Below, piece after piece: positions 14,485 to 22,452 of a stretch of DNA of 32,876 nucleotides. Every line of letters begins with the position of its first letter. Position 1 is the first letter of the stretch. This DNA is from Chroococcidiopsidaceae cyanobacterium CP_BM_ER_R8_30 (GTDB lineage Bacteria; Cyanobacteriota; Cyanobacteriia; Cyanobacteriales; Chroococcidiopsidaceae). Below the pieces are notes generated by a model, which ran no database searches, was not told the DNA's origin, and saw only the letters and a program-made list of their open reading frames with translations. The position numbers were made by a program, and so were the translations under genes. The stretch is from positions 1 to 32,876 of the forward strand of contig JAFASY010000121.1 of the NCBI GenBank assembly GCA_019244235.1, written 5' to 3'.

Positions 14485-16239
14485 TTGCAACAAGTTGACT
14501 TCACCACACTAAGTGCTGCTTGTAACGAGTTACGCGCCAACTGGCTACCTGCGCGTACCGAACAGGTGTATCAGCGCGATCGCTATCGCATAGCGATTGG
14601 ATTACGCACGCTCAAGGGGCGGGGGTGGCTGGAGATTTCATGGCACCCTCAAGCTGCTCATCTTTGCATCAGCGATCCACCACCTCGTATACCAGATACC
14701 TTCACCTTCAGCCAACAACTGCTACACCAGCTAGGCGGTTTAGCATTGGTAGATTGCCCTAGCGTCGCCCCTTGGGAGCGAGTTGTCGATCTGCAGTTTG
14801 CTCGTCGTCCAGGAGAACCTGCCCTTTGGCATCTATATGTTGAAATTATGGGCAAATATAGCAACGTTATCCTCACTGACTCAAATCAAGAGATTGTCAC
14901 TGCCGCCCATCAAGTCAGCCAGCAGCAATCCAGCGTCCGTCCGATTCAAACTGGACAGCTCTATGAACCACCGCCAGCACTAACCTGGGCAGTTCCTAGC
15001 TTGCATGAATCCCAGGAGCGCTGGCAAGAACGGGTGAGTTTGGTCCCAGGACCCTTGCGCCGCTGTCTTTTAAAGAACTATCGTGGCTTGAGTCCGGCGC
15101 TGGTGCAGTCAATGGCACTTGCGGCTGGACTAGACCCCGATTGCTCAACCGACGCCCTAAAGGTATCTGATTGGCAACAACTCTTTCGTTATTGGCAGGA
15201 ATGGCTACAAGCGCTACAGCAGGGCAAGTTTGAGCCAGGTTGGACCCTAGACGGATACACAGTATTGGGTTGGGGCGTTCTCGAAAAAGTCCCAACAGTT
15301 CAAGAGTTACTCAACCAATACTATATTGCGCAACTGAATCAACAAGAATTTACGCAGTTGCGGCATCAGCTCACGCAGAAACTCAATAGTCTGCTAGAAA
15401 AGTTGCGGCTTAAAGCTCGCACCTTTAAAGGACGGTTACAGCAATCTGACCAAGCCGAGGAGTATCGGCAACAAGCTGATTTACTAATGGCTCACCTCCA
15501 GGACTGGCAACCAGGGATGAAAACAATGACTCTACCCGACTTCGAGGGCGACTGCTCAGTAACAATCTCGTTAGAACCAGAAAAAAATGCGGTGCAAAAT
15601 GCTCAGAGCCTCTACAAGCGTCACCAAAAACTTAAACGCGTTCGGAATGCCGTTGAGCCGTTGCTAGAAGATGTGAATGAGGAGATTCACTATCTGGAGC
15701 AAGTGGAAGATGCGATTGCTCAATTAGAAACTTATCAAACACCAGAAGATTTAGCAGCGCTTAAGGAAATCCGCGAGGAGTTAATTGGGCAACACTATCT
15801 AGAAGATTCAGGATATGAGCGTCGCAGTCCAACTTCTTTGGAGGCATCTAACACAAACTTTCATCGATATCGCACCCCTAACGGTTTTGAAGTCTTGATC
15901 GGTCGTAACAACCGTCAGAATGACCAGCTCAGCTTTCGTCAGGCTGGAGATTATGACCTTTGGTTCCATGCTCAAGAAATTCCTGGTAGCCACCTGCTAC
16001 TGCGTCTAGATCCAGGGGCTGTACCAGAGGAGGCAGATTTACAGTTTGCTGCTGATCTTGCCGCTTACTACAGCCGCTCTCGCCAAAGCGACCAAGTACC
16101 AGTTGTCTACACAGAACCAAAGCATGTCTACAAGCTGAAAGGAGCAAAGCCAGGTATGGCTATCTATAAGCAAGAGCGCGTACTTTGGGGGCAGCCTCAG
16201 CGGGGGCATGGATTTCTCTCGCGGGCAAAAGAAAATTAG
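14485..16239 (+). CDS. rqcH: NFACT family protein, RqcH/Rqc2 homologue
   Basis: This is a 584-residue NFACT protein. The N-terminal NFACT-N part (about 1-165) carries ELRANWLPARTEQVYQ and EIMGKYSNVIL. A coiled-coil middle follows (about 285-450), and the C-terminal NFACT-R domain is at about 458-570 with YDLWFHAQEIPGSHLLLR. RqcH homologues bind obstructed 50S subunits carrying peptidyl-tRNA and direct C-terminal alanine tailing; older names are fibronectin-binding FbpA/YloA. The only start that gives the family N-terminus (MQxVDFTTL) is TTG at 14485, a rare start codon. The 111-base region between it and divergent remA holds both promoters. Confidence 0.92.
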   Translation: MQQVDFTTLSAACNELRANWLPARTEQVYQRDRYRIAIGLRTLKGRGWLEISWHPQAAHLCISDPPPRIPDTFTFSQQLLHQLGGLALVDCPSVAPWERVVDLQFARRPGEPALWHLYVEIMGKYSNVILTDSNQEIVTAAHQVSQQQSSVRPIQTGQLYEPPPALTWAVPSLHESQERWQERVSLVPGPLRRCLLKNYRGLSPALVQSMALAAGLDPDCSTDALKVSDWQQLFRYWQEWLQALQQGKFEPGWTLDGYTVLGWGVLEKVPTVQELLNQYYIAQLNQQEFTQLRHQLTQKLNSLLEKLRLKARTFKGRLQQSDQAEEYRQQADLLMAHLQDWQPGMKTMTLPDFEGDCSVTISLEPEKNAVQNAQSLYKRHQKLKRVRNAVEPLLEDVNEEIHYLEQVEDAIAQLETYQTPEDLAALKEIREELIGQHYLEDSGYERRSPTSLEASNTNFHRYRTPNGFEVLIGRNNRQNDQLSFRQAGDYDLWFHAQEIPGSHLLLRLDPGAVPEEADLQFAADLAAYYSRSRQSDQVPVVYTEPKHVYKLKGAKPGMAIYKQERVLWGQPQRGHGFLSRAKEN

Positions 16240-16372
16240 CTTGGAACTTTCTTTTAAAAAGATCTGTCTTTGGAGTTACAATAATGTTAAGAAAGATTAC
16301 CCGATGTGGCTCTGGAGCGCGCATTTTGGGTTTCCTTGTCTTGAGAGAACAACACAACAAAGATTCTTTTGG

Positions 16373-16399
16373 CCAGCTGTGGTAGGCTGGTTTTTTTTT
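16373..16399 (+). terminator. Rho-independent terminator after rqcH
   Basis: CCAGC (16373-16377) and GCTGG (16386-16390) form a stem with an 8-base loop, followed directly by nine T residues (16391-16399). It ends transcription coming from the rqcH side, about 130 bases after its stop codon, and abuts the end of the convergent PEP-CTERM pseudogene. Confidence 0.7.
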
Positions 16400-16403
16400 C
16401 AAA

Positions 16404-17193
16404 TTAATGTTTACGGCTGTGAGACAACTGGTTGATACCGATTAAGCCGAATCCCAACAGTATTGTTATGCTGGAATCTGGTTCCGGCACTGCTATGAGT
16501 TGAGCTGTATTCGCAGGCACACCAGGAGTAAAATCCTCATCGTAGTTGCCTAGCGTGAGGAGATAGGCATTGTCCGCAGCATTAGTTAAGGGAATCGGAA
16601 CTACTGTGGGGTTGTTATTGGCATCATTGGGACCAGACCCGTAGCCGACACCCACATAGTTCGTGAAAGTCGTTGTTACAAGATGCGTGGCGCTGAAATT
16701 CGGCGAGGCAGACAGCCAATCTCCAATAAACCCAGCACCATCTGCTACCGGGTTTTGCAGGAATCCAACAGCGTAATGACCAGGACCGTAAGGCGTGCTC
16801 TGATCGAAAACTGCTACTGTAATTCCGCGCACCGGATCTTGATTGTAAGTGGCTACATTGTAGGTGCTTCCTCCTACTGTCAGGGTTACTAAGAGCGGCG
16901 AATAGGCGACGAACCCAGAAGCTTCCAACAGGAGCAGCTAGATTCGGGCTGGTGTCGTCGAAAAGGGCAGTGGCGGTAAATGGGGTCAAGCTAGAGAAAT
17001 TTTCGGGTGGCAAACCTTCGAGATTTAGTGAGTCGGAGCTATTAAACGAACCGTTGTAGACTAACTCGAAAGTAGCTGCATTTGCAGGCATGGCAATCAG
17101 CGTGCCAACACCCAGTAGCGCTAACGTAATAGAACGGACGGTAGAGTGGAAAAGAGTTGGCATATTCTTGGCTACTAGTACGGTTTTTTGCAT
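16404..17193 (-). pseudogene. PEP-CTERM sorting domain protein, split by one frameshift
   Basis: Two overlapping minus-strand frames together form one protein. The first begins at an ATG at 17193 with a signal peptide (ending AMPANAATF) and runs through TATALFDDTSPNLAAPV. The second continues from EASGFVAYSPLLVTLTVGG to a PEP-CTERM tail (AVPEPDSSITILLGFGLIG followed by SRKH). The break is near 16930, where one extra base (GG instead of G after PV) would explain the shift. PEP-CTERM proteins are exported and processed by an exosortase; the function of this one is unknown. It may be a recent pseudogene, a programmed shift, or a sequencing error. It lies ten bases downstream of the FMN reductase gene. 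Confidence 0.75.
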
Positions 17194-17203
17194 GAGCTTA
17201 GGT

Positions 17204-17752
17204 TCACGATATAGTGTGAGGCGCAGCAATTGCTTGCGCTAGGGCATCGACAACCGATTTTAGCGATTGCACCGTTGCCGAGTCTGTTACCTCACCGTCA
17301 GAATTCATTTTTGTACGAATGGCTGCGATCATTAGCTTTCCTGACTCCAAGATATTTGCTCCTAATGCAGTTAGCGTTAGTAGAAGAGATGCGTGTGCTT
17401 TATCTCCACCCATATAGGTGGAGGAGGCGCTAATGGCTGCTACTGGTTTGTTGGAAAAGGTGCAGGTAGACACGGTCCAGTCGAGTGCATTTTTAAGCGA
17501 CCCTGGCACTCCAAAAGCATACTCTGGCGTGCAGATAAGTATGCCATCTGCTGCTTGGAGCAATTCGCGTAAATGAATAACAGATGCAGGTGGGTTGTCG
17601 CCGTCAAGTTCAGGGCTGAAATGGGGAAGATCTGCCAACCCATCATAAAACGTGAAATTCATGTTCTCAGGAGCCAAACATGCCGCCGCGCGAAGGAGAT
17701 GAGAGTTGGTTGAACCAGCGCGAAGGCTGCCGGAAATGGCGAGGATTTGCAT
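17204..17752 (-). CDS. NADPH-dependent FMN reductase (flavodoxin-fold)
   Basis: This is a 182-residue flavodoxin-like reductase. ILAISGSLRAGSTNSHLL is the phosphate-binding loop for FMN. TPEYAFGVPGSLKNALDW is the hallmark PEYxxxxPGxLKNAxDW motif of the NADPH-dependent FMN reductase / ChrR / azoreductase group. ASSTYMGG forms the next FMN loop. Members reduce FMN, quinones, azo dyes or chromate; the physiological substrate is unclear. The frame extends to 17785, but 17752 puts the Met directly before the first strand, as in the family. It precedes the PEP-CTERM pseudogene on the same strand. Confidence 0.88.
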   Translation of the reverse strand: MQILAISGSLRAGSTNSHLLRAAACLAPENMNFTFYDGLADLPHFSPELDGDNPPASVIHLRELLQAADGILICTPEYAFGVPGSLKNALDWTVSTCTFSNKPVAAISASSTYMGGDKAHASLLLTLTALGANILESGKLMIAAIRTKMNSDGEVTDSATVQSLKSVVDALAQAIAAPHTIS

Positions 17753-17856
17753 GATATTTTCTTTACCTGGTATAACTGCAACCAAGTATAGATTTTAGAA
17801 AATGTGATAAAACTCTGTTGCTACCTCTATGAAAGTGTTACTGTTAGGAGATTGTG

Positions 17857-18852
17857 ATGGAACCAGGAGCAATTGGCATCATTTTATCAATCCTCTCAGC
17901 TACTGCTACAGCAGGCTGGACTGTTTGGACCTGGAATGAACAACAATCAGCAGAAAAAGAGCGGCAGCGAGACCAGGTGGAAGCACTGTATGTCAATCCG
18001 TTCCTGATAGCCTGTGAGGTCTTGCAAAAGCGGCTTTATGGCATTATTAACGAAAACGAATTGGAATTCTTTAAACAGGAGTGTCCAGAAGTCTATGATT
18101 TAGGTTCTCCAGAAGCAATAGAACTTTTGTATGTCATAGTAATTTATTTTGGCTGGGCGAAGGCTGTGTATCGTTACGGTCCCTATATTAGCGATCGCCA
18201 AGCCATCGAGCTTAACCAAAAGATTTCCAATACCTTCTCGAATTTCAGAGACTTTAGCAGTCAAGCTTTCTATTTCTCTTCTTCGGAGCAGAGATCGCTT
18301 GGTCTAGCTTTTGTGCGTTCTGTGAGACGAGTAGACTCGATTCATCCCGAATTTAAAACTGTCTCATTATATAAATTTGCAGAAGAGCTAAGCAACGATA
18401 TTAATCGATGCAGTCCTTTGTATCAAAATATTTGTAAGACTATTAACGCAATTGACTGTGCTAATCACATAAACGAGTTAGAAGGACGAGAGCGTTTAGT
18501 AGCAGTACAGAATTATTTGGTTGATTTGCTCAATTATATAGAAAGTAAAGAAGGCTTTTCTGTTTCTAGCCAGGTACGTCAGAAAGCATCATTAGGGGGC
18601 AGTATTAGTCAATCCAATACTGACCTGGAATTCGTTCATGACATAGATGGTCGAGTCCGATTACGCATTCCTCAGCTGTGCCAAGATAAATCATATGCTG
18701 AATATCTGCTCTCACGCCTTCAATCTTTAACTGGCGTACAAGCAATTAAAATTAATTCAGCTGCCGCTTCAATAACTATCAATTATAGTCTTGCGATCCC
18801 TAAAACTGAATTTAAGCAGAAAATTATTGAGATGATTGGACAGGCAGGGTAA
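17857..18852 (+). CDS. Membrane-anchored protein with C-terminal HMA_2-like domain
   Basis: This is a 331-residue protein. It starts with one hydrophobic anchor (residues about 3-25, GIILSILSATATAGWTVWTW) and a charged QQSAEKERQRDQ turn. A helical middle region follows (VEALYVNPFLIACEVLQKRLYGII and onward) that I know only as an uncharacterised family. The C-terminus (about 268-325; EFVHDIDGRVRLRIP..., SLTGVQAIKINSAAASITINY) resembles the HMA_2 ferredoxin-like domain, which lacks the metal-binding CxxC of true HMA domains. The combination suggests a cytoplasmic-side regulator or chaperone at the membrane, but no function is known. AGGAG six bases before the ATG at 17857 decides the start over the overlapping GTG at 17854. 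Confidence 0.7.
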   Translation: MEPGAIGIILSILSATATAGWTVWTWNEQQSAEKERQRDQVEALYVNPFLIACEVLQKRLYGIINENELEFFKQECPEVYDLGSPEAIELLYVIVIYFGWAKAVYRYGPYISDRQAIELNQKISNTFSNFRDFSSQAFYFSSSEQRSLGLAFVRSVRRVDSIHPEFKTVSLYKFAEELSNDINRCSPLYQNICKTINAIDCANHINELEGRERLVAVQNYLVDLLNYIESKEGFSVSSQVRQKASLGGSISQSNTDLEFVHDIDGRVRLRIPQLCQDKSYAEYLLSRLQSLTGVQAIKINSAAASITINYSLAIPKTEFKQKIIEMIGQAG

Positions 18853-18901
18853 GAGCTGTATTCTTATCTCATGAGAAATCTAGAACTTAAAAACTATAAG
18901 A

Positions 18902-18939
18902 ATAAGAACCTTCTTATCGTTGTCTCATCTCCTTCTTAA
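18902..18939 (+). promoter_or_regulatory. Repeated promoter-like element, copy 1 (upstream of COG4705 gene)
   Basis: ATAAGAA-CC-TTCTTAT (18902-18917) is a near-perfect palindrome. Its second arm starts a series of direct half sites exactly 11 bp apart: TCTTAT (18912), TCTCAT (18923) and TCTTAA (18934). Direct repeats with 11-bp phasing are typical of OmpR/PhoB-family response regulators. It reads toward the COG4705 gene, whose chosen start is at 19165, in a 312-base gap (18853-19164) that holds no gene. The same architecture recurs at 20.6 and 28.5 kb. Confidence 0.55.
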
Positions 18940-19164
18940 TTTGTGATTTTAGCCTGGAAATGGTGGTTTGTATCTAAAGCACGCCATGAAAATCCACTGA
19001 TGTCATCGACCGATGGAGAGCCCGCGGTATGAATAGATCTTCTCAAATTCGTTTAAGCAAGGTTAATGACCGTCAAGAAACAAGAAAGAGCATCTTTTCG
19101 AGTTCTTACTATATTCCTCGATAAGCTATCGGTTGTAAAAAAACTTCAAGGGAAGCCAAACATC

Positions 19165-19941
19165 ATGAACTTAGATAGCCGCAATTCGGTTAATGTCCGC
19201 CATAGGATTAGCAAGGTTCCAGCAGTTACCCTTGGCTTTTGGATCATAAAAATATTTGCAACAACCCTTGGAGAAACAGGGGGCGACGCAGTATCGATGT
19301 CCATGAAGCTTGGCTACTTGGCGAGTACAGGAATTTTTGCTGCTATATTCATTGCTGCCGTCATAGCACAAATATTCGCCAAAAAATTTCACCCATTTCT
19401 TTACTGGCTGACAATCATTGCATCGACAACTGTCGGCACCACGCTGGCAGATTTTGCAGATCGCTCTCTTGGTATTGGTTACACAGGCGGTTCAGCTCTT
19501 TTATTTACCCTACTCATGGGATCGCTATTTGTTTGGTATCGGTCATTAGGCACTATAAATGTAAGCTCTGTTAGCTCACCAAAAGCGGAATTCTTCTATT
19601 GGCTGACAATTGCGTTTTCACAAACCCTCGGAACGGCGTTGGGTGATTGGACTGCTGACACAGCCGGTCTTGGCTATCTTGGTGGCGCAGTAATCTTCAG
19701 TGGACTTTTACTGGCTGTTATGCTTGCGTACTTCTACACAAAAATTTCTCATACGCTTCTTTTCTGGATTGCATTCGTCCTGACGAGACCTCTGGGTGCT
19801 GTTGTTGGTGACTTCTTAGATAAGCCCCATGCAAAAGGAGGGCTGGAGCTAAGTCGTTACTCTGCTTCTGCAACAATCCTTGTGTTAATTGTGGTTTGCA
19901 TTTTAGTGATTCCGCAACGTGCTGCTAGAAAGGCGCATTAG
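19165..19941 (+). CDS. COG4705-family multi-spanning membrane protein
   Basis: This is a 258-residue integral membrane protein of COG4705 (uncharacterised membrane-anchored protein). It contains internal repeats with the recurring pattern KVPxVTxxFWIIKIxATTLGExxGD, FYWLTIxxSTTVGTTLAD, FYWLTIAFSQTLGTALGDW and FWIAFVLTRPLGAVVGDFL. Each repeat pairs a membrane helix with an acidic Gly-Asp ending, so it looks like a four-repeat, roughly eight-helix protein. The function is unknown; acidic residues in the membrane suggest ion or metal transport. The frame is open from 19066, but 19165 (MNLDSRNSV) starts close to the conserved part. It follows the promoter element at 18902 and precedes a small gene by 30 bases. 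A truncated second copy lies at 22014-22400. Confidence 0.8.
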   Translation: MNLDSRNSVNVRHRISKVPAVTLGFWIIKIFATTLGETGGDAVSMSMKLGYLASTGIFAAIFIAAVIAQIFAKKFHPFLYWLTIIASTTVGTTLADFADRSLGIGYTGGSALLFTLLMGSLFVWYRSLGTINVSSVSSPKAEFFYWLTIAFSQTLGTALGDWTADTAGLGYLGGAVIFSGLLLAVMLAYFYTKISHTLLFWIAFVLTRPLGAVVGDFLDKPHAKGGLELSRYSASATILVLIVVCILVIPQRAARKAH

Positions 19942-19971
19942 TAATTAGTATAAAAAACACAGGAGCAGAAG

Positions 19972-20340
19972 ATGAGTAATTGGTTGAAAGCGATGAGAAC
20001 AGTGGTAGGGATCGTGCTTGCAAGCTTTTCTATGGCTACAGTAACTACTTTGCTAGATGAAGTGCTCAATGTGCAAAGGCAGGTGATACCAGATCTTGAT
20101 TTAAGTCGAGAATCGTCTCTTTCGGCCCAAACTATTACTACTGGTCGCACTATTGCTTTCAAAAGAGCGGAAATTGATCTTAAACAAGCAATGGAATTAA
20201 TGACAATTCCTAATCCTGCAAGATGTCATGGTCAAATATTTTCTACCAAATCTCCGTTTAGCCAATTTCTGGATGAACGTGAAGTTGCTTTTGACTCATT
20301 TCATTCTCTTCACAGTTTGTCTAAAGTGCAACCTCAATGA
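19972..20340 (+). CDS. Hypothetical protein with N-terminal hydrophobic segment
   Basis: I do not recognise this 122-residue protein. An N-terminal hydrophobic segment (VVGIVLASFSMATVTTLL) after two positive charges may be a signal peptide or an anchor. The remainder is soluble, with one Cys in ARCHGQ and several His/Asp residues near the end. AGGAG six bases before the ATG strongly supports translation. The 30-base gap after the COG4705 gene suggests co-transcription and possibly a shared task. Codon use looks like that of its neighbours. Confidence 0.6.
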   Translation: MSNWLKAMRTVVGIVLASFSMATVTTLLDEVLNVQRQVIPDLDLSRESSLSAQTITTGRTIAFKRAEIDLKQAMELMTIPNPARCHGQIFSTKSPFSQFLDEREVAFDSFHSLHSLSKVQPQ

Positions 20341-20843
20341 ATTGAGACCGTGCGCAGATCGCCGGGGAGTGTCAAATGACTACACTCATAGCTAAGCCGT
20401 TAAATGCTGTGGACTGGCAACTTATCGAGTGTCGGCGGGCTAATTAATGGTCACACTTAATGCTCTCGATAAACGGAAGTAGATTGGAACAGGTGACGGA
20501 TTTGAATCAACTGCTAGGGTGAAAAGGCTCTTTTGACCACGGAAGGCTGTTATCGCAGGCACCGCTTTTGCACGGCGGTGTACTGTTGACTTCAATATAC
20601 ACTAGCGTTGAATTCTATGAAGATAGAAAGACAGCAATAAGAATATTCTTATCTTAAAGTAGTTAAGTTTTAAAAAACTAGAGAGAATAGAGATATGAAC
20701 AATCCATACATTCTCTTAGGAAGTAAAAATGAAATCAAAGTGAAAATTCCCCAATCCTTAAGTTATAAATCATGTTTTTACCGTTAGAAATATGCCTAAT
20801 TATAAAACCTTTTGAAGAAATTTGACAAGCAGGAACAACCTTA
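20341..20843. other. About 500 bases without a convincing gene; possible IS200/IS605-type end remnant
   Basis: I find no supported gene. On the minus strand TTTGACACTCCCCGGC (about 20361-20376) resembles the sequence often seen at the right end of cyanobacterial IS200/IS605 elements, but no transposase remains and no opposite end was found. Short hairpins occur: GAGTGT/ACACTC near 20370-20390 and CACCGC/GCGGTG near 20560-20580. A promoter-like element (20615-20652) reads leftward into this empty region. A 30-codon open frame at 20695-20787 lacks a good ribosome site. Confidence 0.35.
20615..20652 (-). promoter_or_regulatory. Repeated promoter-like element, copy 2 (no gene downstream)
   Basis: ATAAGAATATTCTTAT (20637-20652) is a perfect 16-bp palindrome. 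On the minus strand its arm begins 11-bp-phased half sites TCTTAT (20642-20637), TCTTTC (20631-20626) and TCATAG (20620-20615). The arrangement matches copy 3 at 28477-28514 closely, including the spacing to CATA. It reads leftward into 20341-20614, which holds no gene, so it may serve an unrecognised RNA or be left over from a lost gene. Confidence 0.5.
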
Positions 20844-21251
20844 ATGAAGTTAGGAAGGTTTCCTATAACAAATACTAAAATGCTTGATGGAGCTAAACAG
20901 ATGCAAAGCAATTGCCCCTCATACTGTCAACTTTGTTGCTTCTACCATGGAGCTGATGGAATTGTGTGTGCCATTTATCCCTACGGTCCAGTCAGCGAAA
21001 CTTGTAGTGATTTTGACCCAAGCAGCGGACCAGCTCAGACCAAAATTGTAAAATCCCGTTTGACAATAAACCCATTCTGTAACCGCAATGGCTGGATAAA
21101 GGTGCTGCTTATGAGTCTGCTTCTCTCTTTTGTTGGCTCCTGTTTCTTGGTTTGGAGAATAAGAGTCTATTCACTGACTGTCTTAACTACCAAGACTGAA
21201 TTGCATAGTGAGAGAGCTGTAAATCTTCCACAGCACCAAATTAGTATTTAG
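20844..21251 (+). CDS. Cys-rich protein with C-terminal membrane anchor
   Basis: This 135-residue protein has a cysteine cluster near its N-terminus (C24, C28, C31, C32, C42 and C54) in the pattern CPSYCQLCCFYHGADGIVCAIYPYGP followed by ETCSDF. This resembles a small cyanobacterial family that reads CxxCxxY...CAVHPYG...CxDF and may bind zinc or an Fe-S centre. A membrane helix follows at about 85-107 and then a basic cytoplasmic-type tail. The family function is unknown. The start ATG is preceded by AGGA with fair spacing. Gene neighbours are the empty stretch upstream and the convergent PepSY gene. Confidence 0.65.
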   Translation: MKLGRFPITNTKMLDGAKQMQSNCPSYCQLCCFYHGADGIVCAIYPYGPVSETCSDFDPSSGPAQTKIVKSRLTINPFCNRNGWIKVLLMSLLLSFVGSCFLVWRIRVYSLTVLTTKTELHSERAVNLPQHQISI

Positions 21252-21326
21252 ATTTTATTAGCCACTAGTTATTTGGGCAAGTTGAAAAAACTTTACCACC
21301 CTATTAGCCATCAGTTTTTGACCTTA

Positions 21327-21818
21327 CTATTTTTCTCTACTATCGTTATTTTCGCTATCTCTGCGACTAGAATTTGGTACTTGAATACTGCTACGAGTCT
21401 GGATACCCTCGTTTTGCTCAGTGTTTGGGTTGCTGCTGGAAAGAACTCGACCGTTGCCAGCATCCACTAGCAGCTCTTGCTGACCAATGGTGACTGCATA
21501 AACCAAATTGCCATTTTCATCTTCTAGCTTTACACGACTAGCTCTGCCTCCTTGGGCAGTTTCGGCAGATTGCTGGGCCTGCTGAGGCGTGATTTTAGCT
21601 AGCGATTGCAATTTAGTTGCCTCTGTCTGCTCTTTGGCAGAATTGTTAGCCTCCCCGTCACCATCGCTAGCTTCAGCAATTTGGGTATAGCTTTGAGGTT
21701 GGGACACCATTGTCGCTTGAGGTGATGATTGTGCTGCTTGTACAGTTTGCGCTATTACGACAAACCATAAACTACCTATATAAGCAGCTGCTACAGCTAA
21801 TTTCGCGGAAGTCTTCAT
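21327..21818 (-). CDS. Exported PepSY-like domain protein
   Basis: This is a 163-residue exported protein. The signal peptide is residues 1-28 (ending TVQAAQS). A Gln/Ser/Glu-rich spacer is followed by a single PepSY-like domain: ITPQQAQQSAETAQGG, VKLEDENGNLVYAVTIGQQELLVDAGNGRVLSS. PepSY domains are thought to inhibit or bind proteases or act near the cell surface. The C-terminal tail is Ser/Asn/Arg-rich and disordered-looking. It is convergent with the Cys-rich gene, and a good promoter lies just upstream (21845-21874). A second PepSY gene is at 24873-25187, next to the RND pump. Confidence 0.8.
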   Translation of the reverse strand: MKTSAKLAVAAAYIGSLWFVVIAQTVQAAQSSPQATMVSQPQSYTQIAEASDGDGEANNSAKEQTEATKLQSLAKITPQQAQQSAETAQGGRASRVKLEDENGNLVYAVTIGQQELLVDAGNGRVLSSSNPNTEQNEGIQTRSSIQVPNSSRRDSENNDSREK

Positions 21819-21844
21819 GGCGTAAAATACCTTTGAGCTAAATT

Positions 21845-21874
21845 TATATCCTTACACTAGGTGACAAATGTCAA
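21845..21874 (-). promoter_or_regulatory. Putative sigma70-type promoter of the PepSY gene, with a palindrome over -35
   Basis: On the minus strand TTGACA (21874-21869) is followed after 18 bases by GATATA (21850-21845), ending 26 bases before the ATG. The -35 box is part of the palindrome TGACA-TT-TGTCA, which could be an operator. Confidence 0.45.
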
Positions 21875-22013
21875 GAACTCGAAAAGTTTTCCCAAAAACT
21901 GAAAATTTTCTACCGAGAAGATTGTTAGCCCAGCACATTTGGCAACCCTAATCACTTAGATGTTAGTGTCAGAGAGTTGACCAGAAAACATAATTAAGCA
22001 AGTCTAATAACTA

Positions 22014-22400
22014 GAAAAAGATATCTTTTTTCTTCAATCAAAAATCTTTTTCACCTTTGCACTAGGGACTGCAACCGGTGGTCTCGCATCGGAGGCACTC
22101 AACCTGGGTTATCCGCTATCAGTCCTGCTGTTTGGTTCTGTGATCGCCTTTATTACAATCAGTTACTACTACTTTAAAATGAATGGCATTCTGGCGTTCT
22201 GGTTAGCCTATATTTTGACGCGCCCTATAGGAGCCTCTATTGGCGATTTGCTTTCCCAACCAACTAAGGATGGCGGTTTTGGTTACGGTACAGTTGGAAA
22301 CAGTATACTGTTTATCTCCATCATTCTGAGCCTAGTCATTTACCTCAGTCTGAAACAAAGAAGAGTTGCGTCTTCACTATCTGGCAAGATAGATGAGTAA
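22014..22400 (+). pseudogene. 5'-truncated second copy of the COG4705 membrane protein
   Basis: From a stop at 22008 the frame reads KIFFTFALGTATGGLASEALNLGYPLSVLLFGS and continues through FWLAYILTRPIGASIGDLLSQP to a normal C-terminus. It aligns with the second half of the intact protein at 19165-19941 (FSQTLGTALGDW...LGYLGG and FWIAFVLTRPLGAVVGDFLDKP). The first half, about two repeats, is missing, and no start codon lies near the fragment's beginning; the first in-frame GTG is at 22140, inside a helix. I therefore read it as a decayed paralogue rather than a short gene. It is followed 52 bases later by the fragmented two-component genes on the same strand, suggesting one former operon. Confidence 0.7.
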
Positions 22401-22452
22401 CAACAGAAATACAGTAGCCGTAATGCACTCCGGCTCTTTCAATTAGATACCC

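Noticed and set aside
16185-16435. Small open frames after rqcH containing a Trp/Phe-rich stretch resembling a membrane peptide
   Set aside because: They overlap the rqcH end and run through the terminator T-run, which encodes the Phe residues. No ribosome site was found.
20480-20520. T-loop-like GATTTGAATC suggesting a tRNA
   Set aside because: Flanking bases do not pair as a T-stem or acceptor stem on either strand.
20695-20787. A 30-codon open frame beginning MNNPYILLG
   Set aside because: Too short, weak ribosome site and no known family. It could be the start of a lost gene but cannot be supported.
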